Assembly (NCBI GenBank): GCA_001899635.1 | Contig: MKVQ01000005.1 | Span: forward strand, 683,114 to 747,113 | Reading direction: 5' to 3' | Source of the DNA: Myxococcales bacterium 68-20 | GTDB taxonomy: Bacteria > Myxococcota_A > Polyangia > Polyangiales > Polyangiaceae | DNA length: 64,000 nucleotides | Part shown: positions 47,207-55,449 of the stretch, piece by piece | Numbering within the stretch: the stretch's first letter is position 1 | How the letters are laid out: each line of letters begins with the position of its first letter | Program-made: the position numbers and the translations under genes | Notes under the pieces: generated by a model | The model's database searches: none | Told to the model about the DNA's origin: nothing | Seen by the model: only the letters and a program-made list of their open reading frames with translations

Positions 47207-47641
47207 GCGACCATTCTACGGCCATGACTGCTCGAAGGAGGAAGACATCGCGGAGTCACGTGCCCCGTCGCTTGCCTCGGGCGAGGGCGTACGCGGAACG
47301 TCGGCCTCAGAACTCCTGCAACTCGCCCGCCTGCCGTCCCGGCGGGAGGTCAGGATCGTCCGGCGGGACGATCCCTGAGCGGGAGACCCTGGCCGGGGAG
47401 CGTCGTCACGTAGACCTGACGGGAGCCGCACGCCCGCCACTCGGCGGCAGCCTCCTGGGTCGCATCCACGATGACCTCGTCGTCGGCCGAGACCTGGACG
47501 TAGAGGTCTCCGGGCGGGTCAGAGGCGGCGCAGCCAGCCAAGCTCAGCGGCGCCAGGGCTGTGATGAATGAGTGATGGCCGCTGGCGGGTCCAGTGGACC
47601 GATTGGACGCCGGGGGGCCCCCTACCCCCTATTTCCGGCGT
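47207..47641. other. Remainder of the tRNA-bounded interval; one doubtful lipoprotein reading
   Basis: About 435 bp between the zinc-ribbon gene and the tRNA. Apart from the start-less lipoprotein frame at 47350-47541, I see no integrase, no other gene and no clear repeat. Confidence 0.4.
47350..47541 (-). pseudogene. Possible truncated small lipoprotein gene
   Basis: From a TTG at 47541 the frame encodes 63 residues, but the credible signal sequence begins further upstream: SFITALAPLSLAGC carries a good lipobox, followed by DLYVQVSADDEVIVDA. No ATG, GTG or TTG precedes this signal sequence within the open frame, so the start has been lost or is non-canonical. It ends at 47350. It lies inside the tRNA-bounded interval, which would fit decay after rearrangement. 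Confidence 0.3.
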
Positions 47642-47644
47642 TGT

Positions 47645-47720
47645 TGGTGGGCCGACCGGGGCACGATCCCGGGACCTACGGATTAAAAGTCCGCAGCTCT
47701 ACCAACTGAGCTATCGGCCC
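47645..47720 (-). tRNA. trnK: tRNA-Lys (anticodon UUU)
   Basis: 76 nt read on the minus strand, starting GGGCCGATAGCTCAGTTGG. All four arms pair: acceptor GGGCCGA/TCGGCCC, anticodon stem with loop CUUUUAA giving anticodon UUU, T-arm CCGGG/CCCGG. The CCA end is encoded. Its 3' 38 bp region is duplicated at 46455-46492. Confidence 0.97.
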
Positions 47721-47810
47721 AATCGTACGCCCCATCGATTACGGCGGAGGGCGCGCGTCGTCCACCGATTTCCGCCACGACCGTGGCAGGCGCGTTGCTT
47801 GATCGCGGGT

Positions 47811-48593
47811 ATGGAGCGCTGGAGCCCGCTCTGGACGGGGTTTCTCGAGGCTGTCGCGCTCGTCACGCTGGCGGGTGAAGCCTGCACGAAGCCTCAGCCG
47901 AGAGCCGACGCGGAGCCCGGCGCGAGCGCGACGACGCGAGCGGCCGAGGTGGTGGCTCCGCCGGCGCCCCCGCGCTCGAGCCCGATCGGGACGGTCGCGG
48001 TGCCGGACGACCGCGACGTGCTCGTCGTCACCGGCGAGACGAGACGCCCCATCGTCTACCTCCACGGGATGTGCGGCGAGGCCCGCTCCGATCTCGAGGC
48101 GTGGTCCGCGAGCGTGCGCGAGCACGGGACCGTCATCGCGCTCGAGGGCGACGCGGCCTGTCCGCGCGGCAGCGGCCGATCGTGGTCGGTGAGCCCCGAC
48201 GCGCTCGACACGCGCATCGACTCGGCGATCGAAGCCGTCTCCTCCGCACGCGCGATCGAGCTCGACCCTCGCGAGGTGATCGTGATCGGCGAGTCGATGG
48301 GAGCCTCTCGCGCGCTCGGCCTCGCGAGCCGCTTCCCGGCAAAGTACACGCGCCTCGTGCTCGTTGGCGGGCCCGAGACGCCTTCTGCCAAGGACCTGCG
48401 CGGCGTGAAGGCCGCCGCGCTCCTCGCCGGGGAGCACGAATCCCAGGCGAAGATGAGGCAGGGGACTGCCCGCCTCGAGAGCGCCGGCGTGGACGCGCGC
48501 TTCTGGGAGCTGGCCGGCGCGACCCACGGAACGTACGGCAGCGACGGCGCTCGTACGATGGGCGAGGCCGTCGCGTTCGTCGCGCAGCGCTGA
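47811..48593 (+). CDS. Alpha/beta hydrolase, probably exported
   Basis: 260 residues from the ATG at 47811. A hydrophobic N-terminus (FLEAVALVTLAGEAC) with a weak lipobox precedes an Ala/Pro linker. The hydrolase fold has the oxyanion region IVYLHGMCGEARSD, the nucleophile elbow VIGESMGASRAL, an acid loop at LLAGEHESQ and the histidine in LAGATHGTYG. It should hydrolyse an ester or peptide bond; the substrate is unknown. A 14-bp hairpin follows about 75 bp after the stop. Confidence 0.85.
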   Translation: MERWSPLWTGFLEAVALVTLAGEACTKPQPRADAEPGASATTRAAEVVAPPAPPRSSPIGTVAVPDDRDVLVVTGETRRPIVYLHGMCGEARSDLEAWSASVREHGTVIALEGDAACPRGSGRSWSVSPDALDTRIDSAIEAVSSARAIELDPREVIVIGESMGASRALGLASRFPAKYTRLVLVGGPETPSAKDLRGVKAAALLAGEHESQAKMRQGTARLESAGVDARFWELAGATHGTYGSDGARTMGEAVAFVAQR

Positions 48594-48667
48594 GGTCCGG
48601 CCGGACGGATGCCGGCGCGGCACGCTCACGATGGCGGTTCGCCACTCTCTCTGCGGTCGATAGCGAA

Positions 48668-48699
48668 AGGCGCCCGGCGGATCACTCCGCCGGACGCCT
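48668..48699. terminator. Hairpin between convergent genes
   Basis: 14-bp stem with one mismatch (48668-48681 with 48686-48699), loop TCAC, followed on the + strand by CTCTCTATTT. Sits between the stops at 48593 and 48757, so it probably serves both genes. Confidence 0.6.
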
Positions 48700-48756
48700 C
48701 TCTATTTGCTCCCGCCCGCACCGCCCGACGCGAGGACGAGCGAGACCAAACTCGAA

Positions 48757-49491
48757 TCAAAAGCGGCCGAACACACCGATCCCTGCGCCAGCCCGGAACG
48801 AGATCGGCGCGACCCGCACCTCGGGCTTCGTCGCCTCGGCGCTCTTCTGCTTGATCGTGGTCGACTCCGGGATGACGAGCGACCCGAGGCCCATCAGGAT
48901 GCCGGCGCCCTGCACGACGCCGCTCGTGATGAGCATGGCCGTCGCGACGTCCTCACCCGCACCGCAGGGATGCTCGGCGCTGCAGCCGCGGTGGGCAAGG
49001 TCCATCCACGGACCGGCGACGGGGATGAAGAGCTTCTTGTCGGCCTCGCGATCGCTCATCGCGCCAACGACGACCGAGGGGGCGTAGCTCAGGAGGAATA
49101 CGCCGGCGCCGGTGCGAAGGAGCGGGCCGTTCGGCAGGTGTGTCTCCACACGTTCCCCGCCGGGCGGAGAGTACGGTGCTGCGGTCGTCTGCGCCGTTCC
49201 GACCGGCTGCTGCTGCACCTGCTGCTGCGGCACGGTCTGGTGCGGTTGCGCCGGCTGGACCTGCTGCGGCTGTTGAGAGGGCTGGAACGGCTGCCCGGCT
49301 TGCTGCTCCGCCGGGACCTGCTGTGCCGGCTGCTGCGTCGGCTGCCCCGCTTGCGGCTGCCCCGGCTGCGTCTGGACCGGCTGCCTCTGGCCGGGCTGCG
49401 TCGGCGTGGTCGCCTGCCCGAAGCTCGTGCTCGCACAGAGGAGCGCTACGCCTGCGGTCGCCACGGCGACGGGAATATGGAGTGTGCTCAT
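48757..49491 (-). CDS. Exported protein with Gln/Pro-rich N-terminal region
   Basis: 244 residues; AGGAAGGAAA lies upstream of the ATG at 49491. Signal peptide ending SFGQ. Residues 27-110 are low-complexity Gln/Pro/Thr/Gly (QPGQPQAGQPTQQPAQQ). The C-terminal half is ordered, with two hydrophobic stretches (LLRTGAGVFLLSYAPSVVVG; AMLITSGVVQGAGILMGLGS), and ends in VGVFGRF-like strands with a terminal Phe. It may sit in the envelope or outer membrane. Family not recognised. Confidence 0.72.
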   Translation of the reverse strand: MSTLHIPVAVATAGVALLCASTSFGQATTPTQPGQRQPVQTQPGQPQAGQPTQQPAQQVPAEQQAGQPFQPSQQPQQVQPAQPHQTVPQQQVQQQPVGTAQTTAAPYSPPGGERVETHLPNGPLLRTGAGVFLLSYAPSVVVGAMSDREADKKLFIPVAGPWMDLAHRGCSAEHPCGAGEDVATAMLITSGVVQGAGILMGLGSLVIPESTTIKQKSAEATKPEVRVAPISFRAGAGIGVFGRF

Positions 49492-49824
49492 GAGCGTTTC
49501 CTTCCTGGAGTCGTTCACGCGGGCTGTCGTCGGGGCGGCAACGAGGGGGATAGCAACCCGGATGCCCACCCTCGCGCAGCGGCACGAACAGCGCACCGCG
49601 CGCGAACGACGCCGCGAGTTCGTGACGACGGTCACCGCATCGCCGGAGACACGCGCCGCGAGCGTGACGCCAATGCAGCCTCGCTCGGGCCGAGAGCCTC
49701 ACGCATCGGCGGCGACTTCGCCTCAGATGAGGCGCCGCCGCCGCGATCTCTCGACGCTGCGCCACGCGGGCAAGTCCGGCGCGCAGCCAACGCGCACGGT
49801 CGCGCTCGACCTCGAAGCGCGTCG
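49492..49824. other. Spacer upstream of the Gln/Pro-rich gene; no gene seen
   Basis: About 330 bp between the ATG at 49491 and the GH31 stop, both genes on the minus strand. No ORF with a ribosome site; the promoter of the Gln/Pro-rich gene should be here. Confidence 0.4.
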
Positions 49825-52350
49825 TCAACGGAGGCGCATCACGTCCCAGCGCACGCGACGCGCCGACGGGCCTCGAGCCTCGACGGTCACGTCGCCATGC
49901 GTGACGGAGAACGCGGGCGCGAGCGGCGTCGTCACACGGAGGCGCTCGAACGCTCCCTCGTCGCTCGTGCTCACGCAACCGCCCTCGCACGCGGCGAGGA
50001 CGTCCTCGCCAACCTCGGGCAAGCCGCTCGGCGGGGCACTCGCCGCCGCGCGCCGCGCGACGAGCTCGGTGCCGTCGGCGAGCGTGATCGTGGCATCGCG
50101 TCCTGCCGAGAGCGCGACGAGGACGTCGAGGCGGTCCTTCACATGCTCGAGCGTGACGATCCCCGGAACGGTCGCTGGCGCGAGCGTCTCGATCGATGGG
50201 TCGAGCAGCGGGACGATCCCGCCGTCCTTCAGGAGCAGCGGGAGGCGCGCCAACGGCGCAGGCAGCGTGACGCGACGGCCGCCGTCGTGCACGGCGCGGT
50301 CCGTGAGATCGACCCACTTCCCCGGCGGGAGCCAGGTGCCTTTCGTCACAGCTCCGCGCTCGACGACCGGCGCGGCCCAGAGGGACGCGCCGAGGTAGAA
50401 CGAGCTCTCCGCCTTCCACGCTTCGGGCTCGCGCGGATGATGCAGGAACGGGTGGCGCATGATCGGGACGCCGGTGCGGTTGGACTCGCGGATCAGCACC
50501 TCGAAGTACGGCATCAGACGCGTGTGGAGACGCGCCATGTCGCCGTAGACGCGAACGGTCTCCTCGTCGTCCCAGAGCTTCCACTTCTTGCGGCGGCCGA
50601 GCGGATTCGCGCAGGCGTTCTGCTCCATCATGATCGGCGAGACGGCACCGACCGCGGCCCAGCGGAGATACATCTCCTTGTCGTACGGAAAGTCCGTGAT
50701 GCACTTGAAGCCGGTGACGTCGCTCCCCCACAAGGGCACGCCGCTCATGCCGAGGTTCAGGCCGCCGCGGAGCATCGCTGGGAGCCCCTGGGTCTCGTCG
50801 AAGGTCGCCTCCGGATCGCCGCTCCACACCGCAGGCACCCACTGCTGCGTGCCGGTGTACCCCGAGCGGACGAAGAAGAGGAAGTCACCCTGGCGCTCCG
50901 CTTCGAGGAGCTCGTGAGCCGCCTTCGCGCTCAGCACGGGGAAGGCGTTGTGCATCTCGTCGCCCTTGCGGCCGTCGGCGAAGATCCACGAGCGCCGGAC
51001 GTACTCGCCGAAGTCGTGCATCCAGCCGTCGTAGCCGAGCACCAGCGTGCGCCGGAGGAGATCCTGGAACCACGTGACCGCCTCCGGATTGGTGAGGTCG
51101 ATCGTCGCGAGCGTCTGAGCATCCCCCGAGATGAAGAACGTCTCGCCGATCGTTCCCTCGGCGGTCATCGCGAAGAGACGGCGCTCCTTCCCGTACGCGA
51201 GATCGGCCTCGGCCTGAGGCTTCGACGTCGAGATGTACGGGTTGTTGTACGCCATCACCTTGAAGCCCCAGGCGTGTGCGTCGCGGGTCCAGGCGAGGAG
51301 CTCCGCTTCGCGTCCGAGCTCGGAGCGAGCCGGAAGGAGGTGGACCGCGTCGTCGAGGCCCGTCGTCGGCACGCGCGCCTCCCGGAGCTTCTTCCACTCG
51401 AGGACATCACCGACGCGGTCGCCGTTGCTCACTCGGCGCCGCGGACCGAACACCCACGATGCAGGGACCATCGGGCGGCCCGTGTCGCGGGTGAAGTCGT
51501 CGAGCGAGGCGAGCGGATCATCGTGGACGTAGACCACGGTCTCGAAGGAGCTCGTGCTCGCCGCGACCCGCCAGGCGTCCTTGCGCTCGCTGCCGAAGTG
51601 GGTCTCCGTGCGGAACGTCGTCGCGAGATGCACCGCGTAGCCCGCGCTCGAGAGGACGAACGGGACCGGGAAGTACGTCATCGACGGACCGTTCGGGAAC
51701 GGGTTCTGCTCGTCCGCGGGGACCCGCTCCCCCTTCCCCGCGCCGCCCTCTTCCGCCCACGCGTACATCGAGAGGCCGCGGTGATCGACGCTCGCGAAGC
51801 GCTCGCCGAGACCGAAGAAGTGATCGTCGGCGCCGAGCGCGAACGAGAGCGAGGTCTTGTTCCACGCGCCCGGCGCAGCCGTGCCGTCGGGGGACGACGC
51901 CGTCGTCTTCAGGCTCACCTTCGCACCGTCGAGGGCGACGTCGATCCGGATCTTCCCTGCCCCCGCATCGAGCTCGAACGACGCGCTCGCGTCCGTCCGC
52001 CCGAGCACGCGCCCTCGCGCGCCGTGCGCCCACGGTCGCTCCTCGGGGTAATAACCATCCCAGCCCGGGATCACCTTGATGCCGTCGGGCCCCTGGTCGT
52101 GCGTCGCAGCCGGGGCGCCGTAGGCGTCGGCGCCACCTCCCGTCAGCGTGCGGAGGACCACCTTGCCGCTCGGATCGAGGATGCGGATCTCGAACGGCGC
52201 GAGGGCGACGCTCACGCCCGCGCCGGCGCTTCGCAGCTCGACGGGCGGCGGCACCTCGGTGTCGTCGTCACACGCCGGCGCGATGCCGAGGACGGAGACT
52301 CCGACCAGCGCGAGGACGCACGTCTTCGAGGCCCGCACCATCGTAGACAT
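49825..52350 (-). CDS. Glycoside hydrolase family 31 lipoprotein
   Basis: 841 residues from the ATG at 52350 (other ATGs at 52368 and 52341). Signal peptide with lipobox GIAPAC. An N-terminal beta-sandwich (FFGLGERFASVDHRGLSM) precedes the (beta/alpha)8 barrel. The nucleophile aspartate is in LGYDGWMHDFGEY, similar to the DFGEY motif of the YihQ-like GH31 branch, and the acid/base region is VWSGDPEATFD. GVPLWGSDVTGF is also typical. It would cleave an alpha-glycoside outside the cytoplasm. Sulfoquinovosidase activity is not assured because I cannot find the sulfonate-binding residues. Confidence 0.9.
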   Translation of the reverse strand: MSTMVRASKTCVLALVGVSVLGIAPACDDDTEVPPPVELRSAGAGVSVALAPFEIRILDPSGKVVLRTLTGGGADAYGAPAATHDQGPDGIKVIPGWDGYYPEERPWAHGARGRVLGRTDASASFELDAGAGKIRIDVALDGAKVSLKTTASSPDGTAAPGAWNKTSLSFALGADDHFFGLGERFASVDHRGLSMYAWAEEGGAGKGERVPADEQNPFPNGPSMTYFPVPFVLSSAGYAVHLATTFRTETHFGSERKDAWRVAASTSSFETVVYVHDDPLASLDDFTRDTGRPMVPASWVFGPRRRVSNGDRVGDVLEWKKLREARVPTTGLDDAVHLLPARSELGREAELLAWTRDAHAWGFKVMAYNNPYISTSKPQAEADLAYGKERRLFAMTAEGTIGETFFISGDAQTLATIDLTNPEAVTWFQDLLRRTLVLGYDGWMHDFGEYVRRSWIFADGRKGDEMHNAFPVLSAKAAHELLEAERQGDFLFFVRSGYTGTQQWVPAVWSGDPEATFDETQGLPAMLRGGLNLGMSGVPLWGSDVTGFKCITDFPYDKEMYLRWAAVGAVSPIMMEQNACANPLGRRKKWKLWDDEETVRVYGDMARLHTRLMPYFEVLIRESNRTGVPIMRHPFLHHPREPEAWKAESSFYLGASLWAAPVVERGAVTKGTWLPPGKWVDLTDRAVHDGGRRVTLPAPLARLPLLLKDGGIVPLLDPSIETLAPATVPGIVTLEHVKDRLDVLVALSAGRDATITLADGTELVARRAAASAPPSGLPEVGEDVLAACEGGCVSTSDEGAFERLRVTTPLAPAFSVTHGDVTVEARGPSARRVRWDVMRLR

Positions 52351-52422
52351 GAATGTAGCGCGTCCCATGCGGGGACCAAGGCGGGCGCCGCTACCCCGAG
52401 CTCGCGCGCGCTCCGCCGGCGG

Positions 52423-53001
52423 TCACATGCACCAGCACTGCGGCCGATCGGAGACCTGGACTCCGTACGAAAGGCCGCACGTGCCGCTGTACGCGCGCCC
52501 GCGATCGGCCTTGCACGCCTGCTCGCAGTCGAGGACGTTCGTCGTGCCGGCGGTCGTGCAGACCGTGAGCGAGCCGTCGCCATTGCAGGTCGCGAGCGTC
52601 CCCGAACACGGAGGAAAACACGTATCCAGCACCCGCGACGTCGAGGATAGCAGCTCGGCGCAGCTCGCGCTCGAGAGCGCGTCGGCGCAGGTGCCCGTCA
52701 CGAGGATCGCCGTGAACTGGCTCCTGCAATCTTCCATCGTGACGGCCTGCCCACACTCGGTGATGAGGCGGCTGCAGAGCTTCTCCGCATTGATCGGTCG
52801 CCGGCTGCTCGTCCCGCCCCCCGACGACGACGTGGCACCGGAGCTCGAGCTGCTGGAGGACGACGACGACGACGACGACGTGCTCGTCTCCGTTCCCGGG
52901 TACGGCTCACATCCGACGACCGCGATCGCGAAGAGGCCGAGCCAGGCGCACGCCACGCACCGGCGTCCAGCGAAGTCACCACCCGTGCGCTTTACATTCA
53001 T
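52423..53001 (-). CDS. Cysteine-rich lipoprotein with polyserine linker
   Basis: 192 residues from the ATG at 53001. Signal peptide with lipobox IAVVGCEP. A run of 13 serines (about residues 42-54), encoded largely by TCG repeats, forms the linker. The C-terminal domain has about a dozen cysteines (KLCSRLITECGQAVTMEDC, CKADRGRAYSGTCG, PQCWCM), so it should be disulfide-rich and extracellular. Function unknown. It sits between the GH31 and beta-helix lipoprotein genes, all on the minus strand. Confidence 0.75.
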   Translation of the reverse strand: MNVKRTGGDFAGRRCVACAWLGLFAIAVVGCEPYPGTETSTSSSSSSSSSSSSSGATSSSGGGTSSRRPINAEKLCSRLITECGQAVTMEDCRSQFTAILVTGTCADALSSASCAELLSSTSRVLDTCFPPCSGTLATCNGDGSLTVCTTAGTTNVLDCEQACKADRGRAYSGTCGLSYGVQVSDRPQCWCM

Positions 53002-53056
53002 CGTCACGGCGCTACTCGGTCTCACGGCCACTCCGTAGCACGGCTCCGGCGGTCGA

Positions 53057-55447
53057 TCACGGGGCGCCGTCGAGCGTGATCGGCGCCGGGAGCGGCACCT
53101 CGCCGGCGCCGACCTTCGAGCCGTTCTCGATGAAGCGGGTGTCCGAGGTGAAGGCGACCGAGAGGGGCGTGAGCTCAGCCGGAACCGCTGTGACCTCGAC
53201 GAGCTCGACGCCCTGCTGCGTGTGGACCCCGATCGGATTCGCGCGCACGATCGACGACGCGACGGAGCCCTTGGCGTTCGAGAAGACGAGGCCGACGCCC
53301 GCGTGGCCCTGGACGACGGAGTTGGACATGACGAGCGCTCCCCCCTGCGTGATCGCGACGCCGTGACCGAAGCCAATGCTCGTCTTCTGGATGCCCTCCA
53401 GGTGACAAGCGTCGACGGTGGCGAGCGTGTCGTCACCGAGGACCACGAGCCCGACCTCCGTTCCGCCGCGCACGCGCACGCGCGATAGATCGAGCGCTGC
53501 GCCGAGCTGGACGTTCAGCGCGCGCCCCTGCTCGGACGGGCCGTTCGGCAGGGTATCGATGATCGAGACCCCACGCAGCTTCGCGACGGTGCCAGGATCC
53601 GCGGCGTAGACCGCGGCGTTCGCGGCGCGCACGATCGCAGCGTCCTCGACGGAGAGCTCCGCGCCGCTTCCGGCGACGAGCGCGAAGCCGGTGCCGTCCT
53701 CGACCGCGTTCACGTCTCGGATCGACGCGCGTCGGAGCGAGAGCTTGGTACCGGCCCCCGCCGCGAAAAGGCCGATGCCGTCGTTCTTCCTCATGAGCAC
53801 GTCGGTCGCGTCGAGCGAGCCACCCCTGGAGACGAAGACGCCGGCGCCGAACTGATCGCGCTCGTCGTCGACATCCCGCTTCGTGCTCGCCACGACGAAC
53901 CGCGCGGCGGTCGCGGTACCGGCGATCGCCAGCCCTACGGAGGTGACGTCGGCGACGTAGAGATCCGTCGCCTCGAGCTTCCCGGTGACCGCGACGCCGG
54001 CGCTTCGGGACTCGACGATCGCAGTCCGAGCGATGGTCGCCGAGCTCTTCTCGTCGACCACGACCCCCGCCGAGCCCGCGAGCGCGGCGCCCCTGAGGTC
54101 GCGAACGACGCTCGACGCGATCGTCGCCGTCCCTCCGGACTTCACCTGTACGCCGCTCTTCTCCGAACGCGCGCACGTCGTCCCCGTCATGTCGACGGAG
54201 CCCTTGCCCTCGACGAGGATACACGCGGCCACGGTGTCGGTCCCCGTGGTCGGCCCGGGGCGGACCACGGCCACGAACGAGCGCTCGAGGCGCGCCGAGG
54301 TCTCGGGGTCCGCGGCCTGCCTCGCCACCACGACTCCGCCGGTGAACGTGTCGAGGATGGCGCTCTCCCTCACCGTGATCTCGCCGCCCGTTTGCGCACC
54401 AACGCCCCACCCGTAGGCGCGGTTGCTCGCGCGCTGGGTCACGCCCGCGATCACGGTGCGCGCGATCGTCAGGCGCCCGCTCTTCTGCGCGCTCGCGCCC
54501 ATCTCCGAAGAGCTCGTGATCGCCGAATCCTCGATCGTCATCTCGCTCTCGAAGCCCGACGCAACGCCCTGACCGAAGCGCCCCGAGCCGTCGGGGAGCG
54601 TGCCCCGGACGACGACGCCCTTCGCCGTGACCCGCGTGCCTACGTCGGCGCCGAGGATCCCGAGACGGCGGTTCGCCTCCAGCACGAGACCATCGAGCGC
54701 GATCACCGAGCCCGCGCTGGCCGTGACGCCGACCTCGAAGTCCGTGATCGTGAGGCCACGGATCGATGCCTCGAGCTTCCTCAGCACCTCGATCCCCGGC
54801 GTCGTCGCGGCGGCGCCGCTCAGCGTGACCTTCGCTGCGCATCGGCCGACCAGCGTGACGTTCTTCGCGAGCGTGACCGTGCCCGTGTACGTGCCCTCTT
54901 CGATCGCGATCGTCGCTCCGGACGGCGCGGCCGCGATCGCCGCCTGGATGGTCGCGAAGTGCGTCGCGTCGATCTGCCCTCCCGAATACGAGTCGTCGAC
55001 GAAGTACGTCGCGCTCGGCGGCGGGAACGGCGCGGAGCAGTCGCCCACGGGTACGCACGTCGTCGCGCCGAGCCGCGGACGCGTCGCCCCGGTGCAAGCC
55101 GCGTCGGCGATCACCGGCGTGCACCCGAAGCCGGAGGCATCGCGGGTGAACCCGGAAGGACACTCCTCGGGACCGACGGGCGTGCACTCGGTCTGTCCGA
55201 AGAACGCGACCGCGCCGGGGGCGCACGACGTCGCGAGCTCCCCACATGCCGCTCCGCCCTCACCGGTGCCGTCGAGGCAGCCCTCGAAGCCAGCGGGCGC
55301 GCAGCGATCCCCGGAGACCGCGAAGCCTGCCTCGCAGACCAGCGGCGGCGCCGGCGTCGCCGCTTCCCCTCCCGGCGCGCCGTCGTCGCCGCACGCAACG
55401 GCGCAAACGGCGACCAGTGCCGCCAGCACGATGCCCCACGTCCTCAT
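53057..55447 (-). CDS. Large lipoprotein with right-handed parallel beta-helix
   Basis: 796 residues; GGAGGT is 7 nt upstream of the ATG at 55447. Signal peptide with lipobox VCAVACGD. A cysteine-rich region (residues 36-135; CEAGFAVSGDRC, CPSGFTRDASGFGC) precedes a pectate-lyase-like beta-helix of about 600 residues built from repeated turns (ATFATIQAAIAAAPSGATIA-type entry, then VTLVGRC, GLTITDFEVGV, GVVVDEKSSATIARTAI). Such helices bind or cleave polysaccharides; no catalytic set is evident. It starts 2 bp after the stop of the preceding lipoprotein gene, forming an operon. Confidence 0.85.
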   Translation of the reverse strand: MRTWGIVLAALVAVCAVACGDDGAPGGEAATPAPPLVCEAGFAVSGDRCAPAGFEGCLDGTGEGGAACGELATSCAPGAVAFFGQTECTPVGPEECPSGFTRDASGFGCTPVIADAACTGATRPRLGATTCVPVGDCSAPFPPPSATYFVDDSYSGGQIDATHFATIQAAIAAAPSGATIAIEEGTYTGTVTLAKNVTLVGRCAAKVTLSGAAATTPGIEVLRKLEASIRGLTITDFEVGVTASAGSVIALDGLVLEANRRLGILGADVGTRVTAKGVVVRGTLPDGSGRFGQGVASGFESEMTIEDSAITSSSEMGASAQKSGRLTIARTVIAGVTQRASNRAYGWGVGAQTGGEITVRESAILDTFTGGVVVARQAADPETSARLERSFVAVVRPGPTTGTDTVAACILVEGKGSVDMTGTTCARSEKSGVQVKSGGTATIASSVVRDLRGAALAGSAGVVVDEKSSATIARTAIVESRSAGVAVTGKLEATDLYVADVTSVGLAIAGTATAARFVVASTKRDVDDERDQFGAGVFVSRGGSLDATDVLMRKNDGIGLFAAGAGTKLSLRRASIRDVNAVEDGTGFALVAGSGAELSVEDAAIVRAANAAVYAADPGTVAKLRGVSIIDTLPNGPSEQGRALNVQLGAALDLSRVRVRGGTEVGLVVLGDDTLATVDACHLEGIQKTSIGFGHGVAITQGGALVMSNSVVQGHAGVGLVFSNAKGSVASSIVRANPIGVHTQQGVELVEVTAVPAELTPLSVAFTSDTRFIENGSKVGAGEVPLPAPITLDGAP

Positions 55448-55449
55448 CG

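Noticed and set aside
48706-52650. A 1314-residue open frame on the plus strand opposite the GH31 gene
   Set aside because: Antisense shadow; the minus-strand frame has a lipobox and GH31 catalytic motifs, while this one has only low-complexity Arg/Ala/Glu sequence.
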